Origin: Acidobacteria bacterium Ga0077553
Lineage (GTDB): Bacteria; Acidobacteriota; Terriglobia; Bryobacterales; Bryobacteraceae
Direction of reading: 5' to 3'
DNA length: 60,454 nt
NCBI GenBank assembly: GCA_001464575.1
Contig: LNFE01000276.1
Span: 1 to 60,454, forward strand
In this document: positions 17,325 through 25,519 of the stretch, piece after piece
Position numbering within the stretch: position 1 is the first letter of the stretch
Layout of the letters: each line of letters opens with the position of its first letter
Position numbers and translations under genes: made by a program
The notes under the pieces: generated by a model
Told to the model about the DNA's origin: nothing
Databases searched by the model: none
What the model saw: only the letters and a program-made list of their open reading frames with translations

Positions 17325-17960
17325 CTACTTCTTTCTCCCGAATACCTGCTGGATCTCGCTCCGCTCGGCGCCCGTGAGATAACGGAGCTTTTCGTTCCGC
17401 AGCAGGAAGAAGAGTTTCGCCGTCTCCTCCAACTCCTCGGCTCGGTCCACCGCCTCGTCCATCGTCGCGCCCAGCGTTAGAAATCCATGATTACGCATCA
17501 GGATGCAATCGTGGGCGCGGGCGGCCTCGCCCACCGCCACCGCCAATTCGGCCGAGCCGGGACGGAGGTAAGGAATCACCGCCAAAGGCGCGACCCGCAT
17601 CAGATAGTACGGGGTGAAAACGGGCAACGGCTCGGCGGCGTCCAGATCTTCGAGGCACGAAAGCGCGACGGTCCACGTCGAATGCAGATGCACCAGCGCC
17701 CGCGCTCCGGAAAACGAATTCCGATAGGCCGCCAAGTGAAACGGGTACTCCTTTGAGGCCTTGTTGCCGTTCAGCGGTTTGCCCTCCCGATCGATCTCCG
17801 CCAGCCGGTCGACGGTCAGCCGGCGCAGGCTCGCGCCCGTGGGGGTTACCCACACGCGTTCGCCATCGGTCACGCTCAGGTTCCCCGTTGAACCAAAGGC
17901 GTAGCCGCGGGCGTGGAAGCTCGCCGCCGCTTCACACAGGTTTTCGAGTTCATTCCGCAT
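17325..17960 (-). CDS. otnC: Class II aldolase/adducin protein, likely 3-oxo-tetronate 4-phosphate decarboxylase (OtnC)
   Basis: A 211-residue Zn-dependent class II aldolase-fold enzyme. Metal-ligand motifs are HLHST (about 93-97) and the later MRNHG (about 153-157); STGNLSVT and VTPTGASLR bind the substrate phosphate. In the otnK-otnC pairing this subfamily decarboxylates 3-oxo-tetronate 4-phosphate to dihydroxyacetone phosphate in four-carbon acid-sugar catabolism. It begins directly after the otnK stop on the same strand. L-fuculose/L-ribulose-phosphate aldolases are close relatives, but the kinase neighbour argues for OtnC. Confidence 0.82.
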   Translation of the reverse strand: MRNELENLCEAAASFHARGYAFGSTGNLSVTDGERVWVTPTGASLRRLTVDRLAEIDREGKPLNGNKASKEYPFHLAAYRNSFSGARALVHLHSTWTVALSCLEDLDAAEPLPVFTPYYLMRVAPLAVIPYLRPGSAELAVAVGEAARAHDCILMRNHGFLTLGATMDEAVDRAEELEETAKLFFLLRNEKLRYLTGAERSEIQQVFGRKK

Positions 17961-19181
17961 CTAGCTATTCTCAATCGCTTTCGCGAAGAAATGGTCGCCG
18001 CCAAAGTTCCCGGACTTGAGCACCAGGCGGAGCGGCGTCTCGCCCAGCGTCCGCAGCGCGGGCACGCCGGGGTCGATCACGCGCACCACCTCCGCCGCCG
18101 TTACTCCCAACGCGCCCACCACCGCACCGCTCGTCTCCCCACCGGCGACGATCAACCGCCGGATGCCTTTCTCGGTCACCAGCCTGCGGGCCAACTCTCC
18201 GAACAGCCACTCAATCTCAGTCGCCGCTCCTGCCTGCTGCGACGACTTTTCGGCCGACGACCGGATCACGAGCGGCCGCGCGTCGATCGCTAATAGACGC
18301 GCCAGTTCGGCCTCGCGATCGCGCTGCAGCGCGGCCACATCCACCGCGAATTGCGGAGCCGTGAAGAGGCGCAACTGCCGCAATGTCATCGCGGAACAAC
18401 TACCGGCGAGGATAGCCGTCGGCACGCTGGTATCGCTGATGGGGCCCGCCGCCTCCTGCTCTTCAAGCCAGCCTCGCCGCCGCCAAACCGCGGGCAAGGC
18501 CACGCCCCAGCCGCTTCCGCCGCACAAGAGCGGCAAGTCGGCGAACGCCTCGGCCGCCAAGTCGAGATCCAGATTCTCGACCGCATCCACCAGCGCCATC
18601 GTCACCCCAGAGCTCTGCAACTCCTCGGCCCGTTCCCGTAAGGCGCCGCGGACCTCCTTCAGGGGAAGCAGCCCAACCTGCTGCCGGGTTTGCAGGCTAA
18701 GCCATCGCACCAGATTCGGGTCCGTCATCGGGTTGAGCGGATGGTCCCGCAACGGAGATTCGCTCAGCAGTTCACTGTGGACGAACAGGTGCCCCAGATA
18801 CTGCGTTCGTCCGTTCACCGGCAGCGCGGGCAGGTGGACCGTGAAGTTGGCGCCGGCGGCCGCGAGCAGCGCCTCGGTCACCGGCCCGATGTTGCCACGC
18901 GGCGTCGAATCAAACGTGGAGCAGTACTTGAACAGAGTTTGCCGGGGCCACAGCGGCTGCATGGCCTGCATCGCGGCGACGGCCTGCCGGCACGCTTCGA
19001 CCGGTTCAGCCGCCCGGGTTTTCAGGCAGGCTACCACCGCCTGATGCTGCCCTCGCCAGCTCGCCGTTTGCTCCGGCACGCCAAACAGCAGCAGCGTCTT
19101 CACGCCCCGTTCCCGCAACATCCCGGCCAGGTCCGACCCGCCGGTGAAATCATCGGCCACCGCCGCCAGCAAGCAATTCAT
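17961..19181 (-). CDS. otnK: Four-carbon acid sugar kinase family protein (OtnK)
   Basis: A 406-residue DUF1537-family kinase. The N-terminal ADDFTGGSDLAGMLRERG (about 8-25) is the family hallmark. The C-terminal nucleotide-binding domain carries RRLIVAGGETSGAVVGALG (about 337-355) and VLKSGNFGGDHFF near the end. Characterised members phosphorylate 3-oxo-tetronate, threonate or erythronate with ATP. The adjacent otnC and divergent LacI regulator form a compact acid-sugar catabolic unit; the dehydrogenase and isomerase genes that often complete the pathway are not next to it. Confidence 0.88.
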   Translation of the reverse strand: MNCLLAAVADDFTGGSDLAGMLRERGVKTLLLFGVPEQTASWRGQHQAVVACLKTRAAEPVEACRQAVAAMQAMQPLWPRQTLFKYCSTFDSTPRGNIGPVTEALLAAAGANFTVHLPALPVNGRTQYLGHLFVHSELLSESPLRDHPLNPMTDPNLVRWLSLQTRQQVGLLPLKEVRGALRERAEELQSSGVTMALVDAVENLDLDLAAEAFADLPLLCGGSGWGVALPAVWRRRGWLEEQEAAGPISDTSVPTAILAGSCSAMTLRQLRLFTAPQFAVDVAALQRDREAELARLLAIDARPLVIRSSAEKSSQQAGAATEIEWLFGELARRLVTEKGIRRLIVAGGETSGAVVGALGVTAAEVVRVIDPGVPALRTLGETPLRLVLKSGNFGGDHFFAKAIENS

Positions 19182-19200
19182 TCCGAGTCACCCACCCCGC

Positions 19201-19206
19201 TATAAT
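19201..19206 (+). promoter_or_regulatory. lacI-type gene -10 box (TATAAT)
   Basis: A consensus TATAAT sits in the 23-bp gap to otnK and overlaps the first possible ATG (19205) of the regulator. A transcript from it would begin near 19213, only a few bases before the second in-frame ATG at 19217, which is therefore the likelier start. Read on the other strand it is ATTATA, 19 nt before the otnK start. Confidence 0.55.
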
Positions 19207-19216
19207 GCCAAGAACG

Positions 19217-20200
19217 ATGCCGACAATTTATGACGTCGCCAAAAAGGCGGGCGTCTCGACCTACACGGTCAGCTCCGTGCTGAATAAATCAGCCTTTGTG
19301 AGTCCGGAACTCACGGCGCGTGTTGAAAAGGCGGTCCGGGACCTCGACTATACGCCCAACGCGGTCGCCCGCAGTCTGCAAACGCGGAACACCCGGACGA
19401 TCGGGATGCTGATCCCCGATATCGGCAATCCGTTTTATGCCACGGTTGTGCAGGGAGTCGAAGACACGCTCCGGCAGGAGGGTTACTCCCTCATTCTGGG
19501 CAGTACGTACGATCATGTCGAGGAGCAGGCGCGTTACCTGGGCGTGTTTCGTTCGAAGCTCGTCGATGGCCTCCTGATCTACGTCGCCGCCGGTGACCAG
19601 AGCGAGGTGCGTCGGATGGTGGAGGCCCGGAAGCCGGTGGTCTTCGTCGGCCGTCTCCCGCAGGGCTACACGGCAGACTCCATCGCCGCCGACAACACGA
19701 AGGGCGTTCAACTGATGCTCGATCACTTGATCGGCAAGGGTCATCGCGATATCGCAATGCTGCTGGGGCAACACTCGTTATCGACCGTGATTGAGCGCGT
19801 GGATGGCTGGAAGAAGGCGATGAAGCGGCACCGGATCAAGATGCGGCCGGAACTGGTCATCGAAGGCGATTGGAGCGAGGCATCGGCCTACGCCGCGGCG
19901 CAGCAGTTGCTGCAGTTACCGCAACGCCCCACGGCGATCTTCGCGGTGAACTTCCCGATGTTGGCCGGCGCCATGCGCGCGATTCGGGAAGCTGGGTTGC
20001 GATGTCCGGAAGATGTCGAGGTCGCCAGTTCGGATGATTACGATTGGCTCGACCTGTTCCATCCGCCGATCTCCACGATCATTCAATACAACTACAACAT
20101 CGGCGAAGAGGCGGCGCGTCTGGTGCTGCAGCGAATCCGGCAGCCGGAGCGGGCGTTTCAGCAGATTATCATTGAGCCGCAGTTGCGGATCCGCGGCTGA
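19217..20200 (+). CDS. LacI family transcriptional regulator
   Basis: A 327-residue regulator. The N-terminal MPTIYDVAKKAGVSTYTVSS is the LacI helix-turn-helix, followed by the hinge helix region (YTPNAVARSLQTRNTRTIG) and a periplasmic-binding-protein-like effector domain (IPDIGNPFYATVVQGVEDTL onward). The start is set at 19217 because the upstream ATG (19205) lies inside a TATAAT promoter and MPTIYDVA is the usual family beginning. Divergent, 35 bp from otnK, it most likely controls the otnK-otnC unit in response to an acid sugar or its phosphate. Confidence 0.92.
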   Translation: MPTIYDVAKKAGVSTYTVSSVLNKSAFVSPELTARVEKAVRDLDYTPNAVARSLQTRNTRTIGMLIPDIGNPFYATVVQGVEDTLRQEGYSLILGSTYDHVEEQARYLGVFRSKLVDGLLIYVAAGDQSEVRRMVEARKPVVFVGRLPQGYTADSIAADNTKGVQLMLDHLIGKGHRDIAMLLGQHSLSTVIERVDGWKKAMKRHRIKMRPELVIEGDWSEASAYAAAQQLLQLPQRPTAIFAVNFPMLAGAMRAIREAGLRCPEDVEVASSDDYDWLDLFHPPISTIIQYNYNIGEEAARLVLQRIRQPERAFQQIIIEPQLRIRG

Positions 20201-20224
20201 TTCAACGGGATCGAATGGCCGTGA

Positions 20225-20230
20225 AATAAT
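20225..20230 (+). promoter_or_regulatory. Candidate -10 box of the DUF1549 gene
   Basis: AATAAT, one mismatch from TATAAT, ends 6 nt before the GTG start at 20237. This is the same geometry as dnaB, thiolase, ridA and argG in this window. Confidence 0.4.
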
Positions 20231-20236
20231 GGTCCG

Positions 20237-22360
20237 GTGCTCTTCCGGACATTCGGCCTTCTGCTCGTTGCCACTGCTCTTCCGGCCCAGCCTCCCAAGC
20301 TGAAGCTATGGTCGTTGCAGCCCGTCGCTTCCCCCACAGTTCCACCGGGCGCCTCGCATCCTGTTGACGCATTTTTGGCCGTCCAGCATAAAGCCAAAGG
20401 CCTCCAGCCCAACGGCCCCGCCGGCAAACTCACCCTACTCCGCCGCGCCACCTTCGATCTCACCGGTCTGCCGCCCACTACGGCGGAACAGGACGCCTTC
20501 CTCGCCGATAACTCCCCCGACGCCTTCAAGAAGCTCATCGATCGCCTGCTATCCAACGAGCAACACGGCGTCCGCTATGCCCGGCATTGGCTGGACGTCC
20601 TCCGCTACGCCGACATGGACGGCACCGACGGCGGGGTGATGCCCGCCAACGGCAGCATCTACCGGTGGCGCGATTGGATGATCCAGGCGCTCAACGAAGA
20701 CTTGCCGTATGACCAGTTCGTCCGGGCACAGCTTCTCGGCAATCGATACGGCGGTCGCCCCACGCTCACCGTCTTCGGCACCCGCTCGAAGCCGGAAGCC
20801 GTGCCGCAAGATCAGTTCGCGCTCGGCTTTCTCTCCCGCGCCGCGCTGACGGGGAACGACCGTGATCAGGACATCGCCATCCAGGCCGTCGAAACGGTTT
20901 CGTCCGCCTTCATGGGCATGACCGTTGCCTGTGCCAAATGTCACGACCATCGCTTCGACCCCATCAAGCAGAGCGACTACTACGCCATGAAGGCGCTGTT
21001 CGATCCGCTGGTATTGCGTCGCGTCCCGCTGGCTACGCCGCAGGAGATCTATTCCTACGGCAAGGCCCTCGAAGCCTATCGCCGGCAGAAAGAGCCGGTT
21101 GACCAAGCCATCGAAAAGCTGATCGCGCCCTTCCATGACAAGCTCTACGCGGAACGGGTTTCGATGCTGCCGCCAGACGTGCGCGCCATTGTGCTGAAGC
21201 CGGAACGCAAGCGCACCGAGGCCGAGCAAAAGACCGCCGACGACTATTTCCCGGTGCTCCGGATCGATCCGCCGAAGCTCAAAGAGATCATGCCGGCCGA
21301 TGTCGTGAAAGCCTACGACGCCCTGCTCAAACAGCAGCGCGAGATCAAAGCGCCGCCGGGACTCGACGCGCACATCATCGTCGAAGAGGACTCCGCCCGG
21401 CTCCAACAGCCCACCTACATCCTCACCTCCGGCGACCCGACCAAGCCCGAGAAAGACAAGGTCGTGGCGCCGGGCTTCCCGTTTCAGCCCGCCGATACCG
21501 ACTTCCGCTACGGCCGCCGCGAAGGCTTCGTCGACTGGCTGACGGATAAAGAGAATCCGCTGTTCGCGCGCGTCGCGGTGAACCGCGTCTGGCAATGGCA
21601 CTTCGGCGAAGGATTACAGAAATCGCCCAGCGACTTCGGCCTGCTGGGTGGCCGGCCCAGCCACCCGCAACTGCTCGACTATCTCGCCAGCGAGTTCACC
21701 CGCCACAACTTCAGCATGAAGTGGCTGCACAAATTCGTTATGACCTCGGCGGCGTACCAGATGTCGTCCCTGCCCAACGCGGCCAACCAGAAGATCGATC
21801 CGGCGAACGCCTCGCTGTGGCGCTTCCGGCTGCAGCGTCTCGAAGCCGAGCCGCTCTGGGACGCGATTCTTTCGAGCGCCGGCGAGCTCGACCTGACCAT
21901 CGGCGGCAAGTCGTTCCAGATCGTGAAGACCGATAGCAAACAGAGCATCTTCCTGCCGAAGGACGGCACGTTTGAAGCCAAGAAGAATCGCCGGGCCGCC
22001 TATATGACCCGCGGCTACATTCCGAGCACCGAAGTGATGGCGCACTTCCTGCAATCCTTCGATGTCGACGACGGACGTACCCCGTGCCCGGTGCGGACGC
22101 AAACGATTACGGCGCCGCAGGCCCTCTTCTCGATGAACGATCCGCTGATCGAAGAAGCCACGGCCAAGCTGGCGGCTCGCGCGCAGAAAGCCGGGGACCT
22201 GCCTGCCGGGGTGCAATTGGCCTATCGCGAGACCATCGGCCGGCCGCCTTCGGCCACCGAACTCGACCGCGCCCTTAGCTATGTGGGCGGCGACCCCGCC
22301 AAATTGAAGGGCCTGGCGTGGCTGCTCTACAACCTCGACGAATTCCTGTTCGTCCCCTGA
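20237..22360 (+). CDS. Exported DUF1549/DUF1553 domain protein
   Basis: A 707-residue secreted protein with signal peptide MLFRTFGLLLVATALPA and a GTG start. The DUF1549 half has FDLTGLPPT and YARHWLDVLRYADMDG, and contains one c-type heme motif, CAKCH, at residues 232-236. The DUF1553 half has NPLFARVAVNRVWQWHFGEG, LASEFTRHNFSMKWLHK and the PQALFSMND signature. Planctomycete relatives usually also carry an N-terminal Cyt1 domain, missing here. It is 14 bp upstream of a DUF1501 gene, the pairing seen throughout Planctomycetes and Acidobacteria and often linked to polysaccharide or sulfatase metabolism, though the activity is unknown. Confidence 0.92.
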   Translation: MLFRTFGLLLVATALPAQPPKLKLWSLQPVASPTVPPGASHPVDAFLAVQHKAKGLQPNGPAGKLTLLRRATFDLTGLPPTTAEQDAFLADNSPDAFKKLIDRLLSNEQHGVRYARHWLDVLRYADMDGTDGGVMPANGSIYRWRDWMIQALNEDLPYDQFVRAQLLGNRYGGRPTLTVFGTRSKPEAVPQDQFALGFLSRAALTGNDRDQDIAIQAVETVSSAFMGMTVACAKCHDHRFDPIKQSDYYAMKALFDPLVLRRVPLATPQEIYSYGKALEAYRRQKEPVDQAIEKLIAPFHDKLYAERVSMLPPDVRAIVLKPERKRTEAEQKTADDYFPVLRIDPPKLKEIMPADVVKAYDALLKQQREIKAPPGLDAHIIVEEDSARLQQPTYILTSGDPTKPEKDKVVAPGFPFQPADTDFRYGRREGFVDWLTDKENPLFARVAVNRVWQWHFGEGLQKSPSDFGLLGGRPSHPQLLDYLASEFTRHNFSMKWLHKFVMTSAAYQMSSLPNAANQKIDPANASLWRFRLQRLEAEPLWDAILSSAGELDLTIGGKSFQIVKTDSKQSIFLPKDGTFEAKKNRRAAYMTRGYIPSTEVMAHFLQSFDVDDGRTPCPVRTQTITAPQALFSMNDPLIEEATAKLAARAQKAGDLPAGVQLAYRETIGRPPSATELDRALSYVGGDPAKLKGLAWLLYNLDEFLFVP

Positions 22361-22373
22361 CGAAACGAACCCA

Positions 22374-23729
22374 ATGCTCACCCGACGTCATCTCCTCCGC
22401 CTGGCCAATGGCTTTCTGGGCACCGCTGTCGGCGGCCTCTGGGCCGCGGATGGCCGTCTGCCCGCCGCGCTGCTGCCGGGAACGCCCCGCGCGAAATCGG
22501 TGATTTATCTCTTCATGTGCGGCGGGGTCAGCCACATCGACACCTTCGACCCGAAGGACAACAAGTTCGCGGGCACAATGATGGATGCCATCGGCTTCGG
22601 CGACAACAATGCGCCGATGAAACGGCCGGTGATTCCCATTCTGCGCACGTTCAAGCGCTATGGGCAGTCGGGAATTCCAGTGTCGGACTGGTTTCCGAAT
22701 ATTGGCGGCGTGATTGATGACTTCGCCGTCGTCCGATCAATGTACTGTCATCAGACCAACCACTTCCCCGCCGTGATCGAGCACTGCACCGGCAAGCCGC
22801 TGCGGCAGTTCGAGCATCCGTCGCTAGGCAGTTGGGTGACCTATGCGCTGGGTTCCGCCAACAAGAACCTGCCGAGCTTCGTGAACATCGGCCGGCCTTC
22901 TTCGCCGGTGCAGCTCACCGGTGGCTACCTGGGCGCGCGCTATTCGGCTACGCCCTTCCAACCCGGGGATACGCCCATCCCGAACCTGGTTCCTCCGGCC
23001 ACGGCCACTAGCGCCGAGCGGGACCGGCAGATGCAGGCGCTGACGGAACTGAACGCGCAGTTCCGCGCGGAGTACGCGCTCGATTCGGAGATCGCCGCGC
23101 GGGTGCAGGCCTACGAGCTGGCCGGCAACCTGATGCGGACGGCGCCGGCGATCGTCGATTTCGAGAAGGAACCAGGCCATGTGAAGGCGCTTTACGGCAT
23201 CGGCGAGAAGGAGACCGACGACTTCGGCCGCCAGCTGCTGCTGGCCCGGCGACTTGTTGAGAATGGGGTCCGCTTCATTCAGCTGTGCCACGCCGGCGGC
23301 GGCAACGGCGCCTGGGACGCGCACGGCGATATGGAGACGCACGCGCCGCTCTGCCGCGCCGTGGACAAGCCCATCGCGGGGCTGATTCAAGATCTGAAGC
23401 AGCGCGGGCTGCTCGACGATACGCTGGTGGTCTTCACGAGCGAGTTTGGCCGGACGCCCTGGTCGCAGAACACGACGGGTCGGGACCACAACGGAAAGGG
23501 CTTTTCGACGCTCCTGGCCGGGGGCGGGGTGAAGGGCGGAGTGATCGAGGGCGCCACCGACGAGGTCGGCTACAAGGCGGTCGACCGGCCGCACTACATC
23601 AGCGACCTACAGGCGACGATCCTGCAGCAAATGGGCCTGAACTACAAGAAGATGGACTTCAATACGAACGGCCGGGCCTTCCACTTGATCGAGGAAGGCA
23701 CCGGACCGATCCAGGCCATTCTGCGCTAG
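22374..23729 (+). CDS. DUF1501 domain-containing protein, Tat-exported
   Basis: A 451-residue protein of the alkaline phosphatase/sulfatase-superfamily-like DUF1501 group. The N-terminus MLTRRHLLRLANGFLGTAVG has a twin-arginine motif followed by a weak hydrophobic core, suggesting folded export by Tat. Family motifs include MCGGVSHIDTFDPK, SMYCHQTNHFPA, DAHGDMETHAPLC and FTSEFGRTPWSQNTTGRDHN, which contain the putative metal-binding Asp and His residues. It is co-transcribed with the DUF1549/DUF1553 gene, and its TAG stop interlocks with that of ridA (CTAG at 23726-23729). Enzymatic function is not established for this family. Confidence 0.92.
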   Translation: MLTRRHLLRLANGFLGTAVGGLWAADGRLPAALLPGTPRAKSVIYLFMCGGVSHIDTFDPKDNKFAGTMMDAIGFGDNNAPMKRPVIPILRTFKRYGQSGIPVSDWFPNIGGVIDDFAVVRSMYCHQTNHFPAVIEHCTGKPLRQFEHPSLGSWVTYALGSANKNLPSFVNIGRPSSPVQLTGGYLGARYSATPFQPGDTPIPNLVPPATATSAERDRQMQALTELNAQFRAEYALDSEIAARVQAYELAGNLMRTAPAIVDFEKEPGHVKALYGIGEKETDDFGRQLLLARRLVENGVRFIQLCHAGGGNGAWDAHGDMETHAPLCRAVDKPIAGLIQDLKQRGLLDDTLVVFTSEFGRTPWSQNTTGRDHNGKGFSTLLAGGGVKGGVIEGATDEVGYKAVDRPHYISDLQATILQQMGLNYKKMDFNTNGRAFHLIEEGTGPIQAILR

Positions 23730-24163
23730 AGAATCTCGAAAATCGCTTCAACTTCGACGGCAGCACCCGTCGGCAACGAAACGAAGCCAAGGGCGGAGCG
23801 GGCGTGGTAGCCGTCGCCGGTTTTCCCAAAGACCTCGTGCAGCAGGTCGGAGGCGCCATTGATCACCAGATGCTGTTCGATAAACTCCGGCGCTGAGTTT
23901 ACGCAGCCGAGGACCTTGAGCACGCGAAGGCCGTCGAGCGTGCCGTGGGTGTTCCAGACTGAGTTCAGGATTTTGGCAGCGCAATCGCGGGCGGCGGCAT
24001 AGCCTTCTTCGGTGGTCACCCCGGCGCCGAGCTTGCCCTTCAGGGTGCTGACGTGGCCGGAGCTGAGAAGTTGGTTGCCGGAGCGGATGCAGAGGTTCAG
24101 GTAGCCGGGGGTCTGTTTTTCGAAGACAAAGCCGAGGCTTTCGGCGCGTTGTTGGGGAGTCAT
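23726..24163 (-). CDS. RidA family protein
   Basis: A 145-residue member of the RidA/YjgF/YER057c family. The best-known members hydrolyse reactive enamine/imine intermediates made by PLP enzymes. GNQLLSSGHVSTLKGKLGAG and the VLKVLGCVNSAPEFIEQ strand-helix are typical; the C-terminal GDGYHARSALGFVSLPTGAAVEVEAIFE contains the arginine that contacts substrate carboxylate in active members. The start is set at ATG 24163 (MTPQQRAE), with TACAAT 6 nt upstream; a longer frame starting at 24199 would place the promoter inside the gene. Confidence 0.92.
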   Translation of the reverse strand: MTPQQRAESLGFVFEKQTPGYLNLCIRSGNQLLSSGHVSTLKGKLGAGVTTEEGYAAARDCAAKILNSVWNTHGTLDGLRVLKVLGCVNSAPEFIEQHLVINGASDLLHEVFGKTGDGYHARSALGFVSLPTGAAVEVEAIFEIL

Positions 24164-24169
24164 CGTTCG

Positions 24170-24175
24170 ATTGTA
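24170..24175 (-). promoter_or_regulatory. ridA -10 box, leaderless arrangement
   Basis: On the minus strand TACAAT is followed by CGAACG and the ATG of ridA, giving a predicted 5' end at the start codon. Confidence 0.5.
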
Positions 24176-24268
24176 GCGGCCTCGCGCAGTCGCGCCCAAG
24201 TGGCGAGAGCGAAGACGAATGGGTTACACTCAAGGAGTCCTTTACTCATTAAAGTTCGTTCCGGAATT

Positions 24269-25519
24269 ATGAGCTTACTACCCCGCTTAGCAGGGTTCTA
24301 TGTCATAAGCGTCGGAGTGATCGTTGCGCAGGGGACGCAACGCTTAACTTTGGATCGGGCCCTTGCCCTCGCTTTAGAACACAACCCCCAACTTCAAGTA
24401 GCCTCTGCACTCCGGGAAGGAGCTGAGGCAGGAGTGTTAACAGCCCGGGCATACCCCAACCCGGAACTGACCACGATGACGGGCCAGCAGTTCACCCGTC
24501 CCAACCGGATCTTTGGCGGCGCTGCACCTGGATTGTTGCAGCATTACAGTGTCCACCAGCCAATTGAACTTCCGAGCGTCCGCTCGGCACGCATTCGGAC
24601 GGCACAAGCCGGTCGGGAGAGCAGCGGCTATGCTTTGCTCGAGGCACGGCTCGTGGTGCGAGCGTTGGTCAAACAGGCTTTTTTCCAAGTCCTACGGCGC
24701 CGGAACGAGATCACTCTCGCAAACGAGAACTTGCGCTTAATTGAAGATCTACGGCGCCGGATTCAAGTGCAGGTGGAAGTGGGAGAGGCCGCCCGGCTTG
24801 AGCTGATCCGCGCCGATTCGGAAGTGGCGACCGCGCGCACATTGGCCACCAGCGCGCAGCTGCGCTACACCAACGCGTTGGCTTATTTTCGGACGGTGGT
24901 GGGCGCACCGTTGGGCCCGAATGTGGAGTTAGAGGGCCAGCTGGATACTCGCCAGCCGCTTCCGGCGCTGGAGAGCCTGCGCGAGGAGGTAGTTTCCCGT
25001 CATCCTTCGCTTTCGCAGGCACAAGCGGAGATCCGCCGGGCGGAGGCACGACTGCGTACGGAGATGGCGTTGCGCCGTCCGTCGCCGACAGTGCATTCAG
25101 AGTATGAACATCAGCCCGACCTGCAGTTCTATCGCTTTGGCGTATCGTTGCCGATGCCGGTCTGGAACAAGCGGCAAGGTCCGATTGGTGAGGCGGCAGC
25201 AGGGCTTCGGCAAGCCAATGCGTTGGCCGATCTGCGGCGGTTGGAAATTAACGCCAATCTCGAACGGGCGTATGGATTGTACGAAGTGGCGACGCAGCAG
25301 TTGGTGTCCTTTGAGGACGGCGTGTTGAGGGAAGCGAATGCCGCCGTCAAAGCGGCTGAGGCGGCATATCGATTTGGGGAACGGGGCATTATCGACGTGC
25401 TGGACGCGCAGCGGGTGCTCCGAACGGTGCGTTTGGATTATCTGAGCGCCCAGTACGACTTGCAAGCGGCAATTATTGAAATAGAACAACTTCGCGCGGT
25501 GGACCCGGAGCAGAAATGA
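24269..25519 (+). CDS. TolC-family outer-membrane channel of a metal efflux system (CusC/CzcC-like)
   Basis: A 416-residue outer-membrane factor with signal peptide MSLLPRLAGFYVISVGVIVA. OEP-family features include LTLDRALALALEHNPQLQVA after the signal, long coiled-coil helices (LRRRNEITLANENLRLIEDL) and the second repeat YEVATQQLVSFEDGVLREAN. FGERGIIDVLDAQRVLR is typical of CzcC-type channels. The start is taken at ATG 24269 because the upstream extension lacks a signal peptide and overlaps the ridA promoter. It is the first gene of a three-gene RND operon and overlaps the adaptor by 4 bp. Confidence 0.9.
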   Translation: MSLLPRLAGFYVISVGVIVAQGTQRLTLDRALALALEHNPQLQVASALREGAEAGVLTARAYPNPELTTMTGQQFTRPNRIFGGAAPGLLQHYSVHQPIELPSVRSARIRTAQAGRESSGYALLEARLVVRALVKQAFFQVLRRRNEITLANENLRLIEDLRRRIQVQVEVGEAARLELIRADSEVATARTLATSAQLRYTNALAYFRTVVGAPLGPNVELEGQLDTRQPLPALESLREEVVSRHPSLSQAQAEIRRAEARLRTEMALRRPSPTVHSEYEHQPDLQFYRFGVSLPMPVWNKRQGPIGEAAAGLRQANALADLRRLEINANLERAYGLYEVATQQLVSFEDGVLREANAAVKAAEAAYRFGERGIIDVLDAQRVLRTVRLDYLSAQYDLQAAIIEIEQLRAVDPEQK

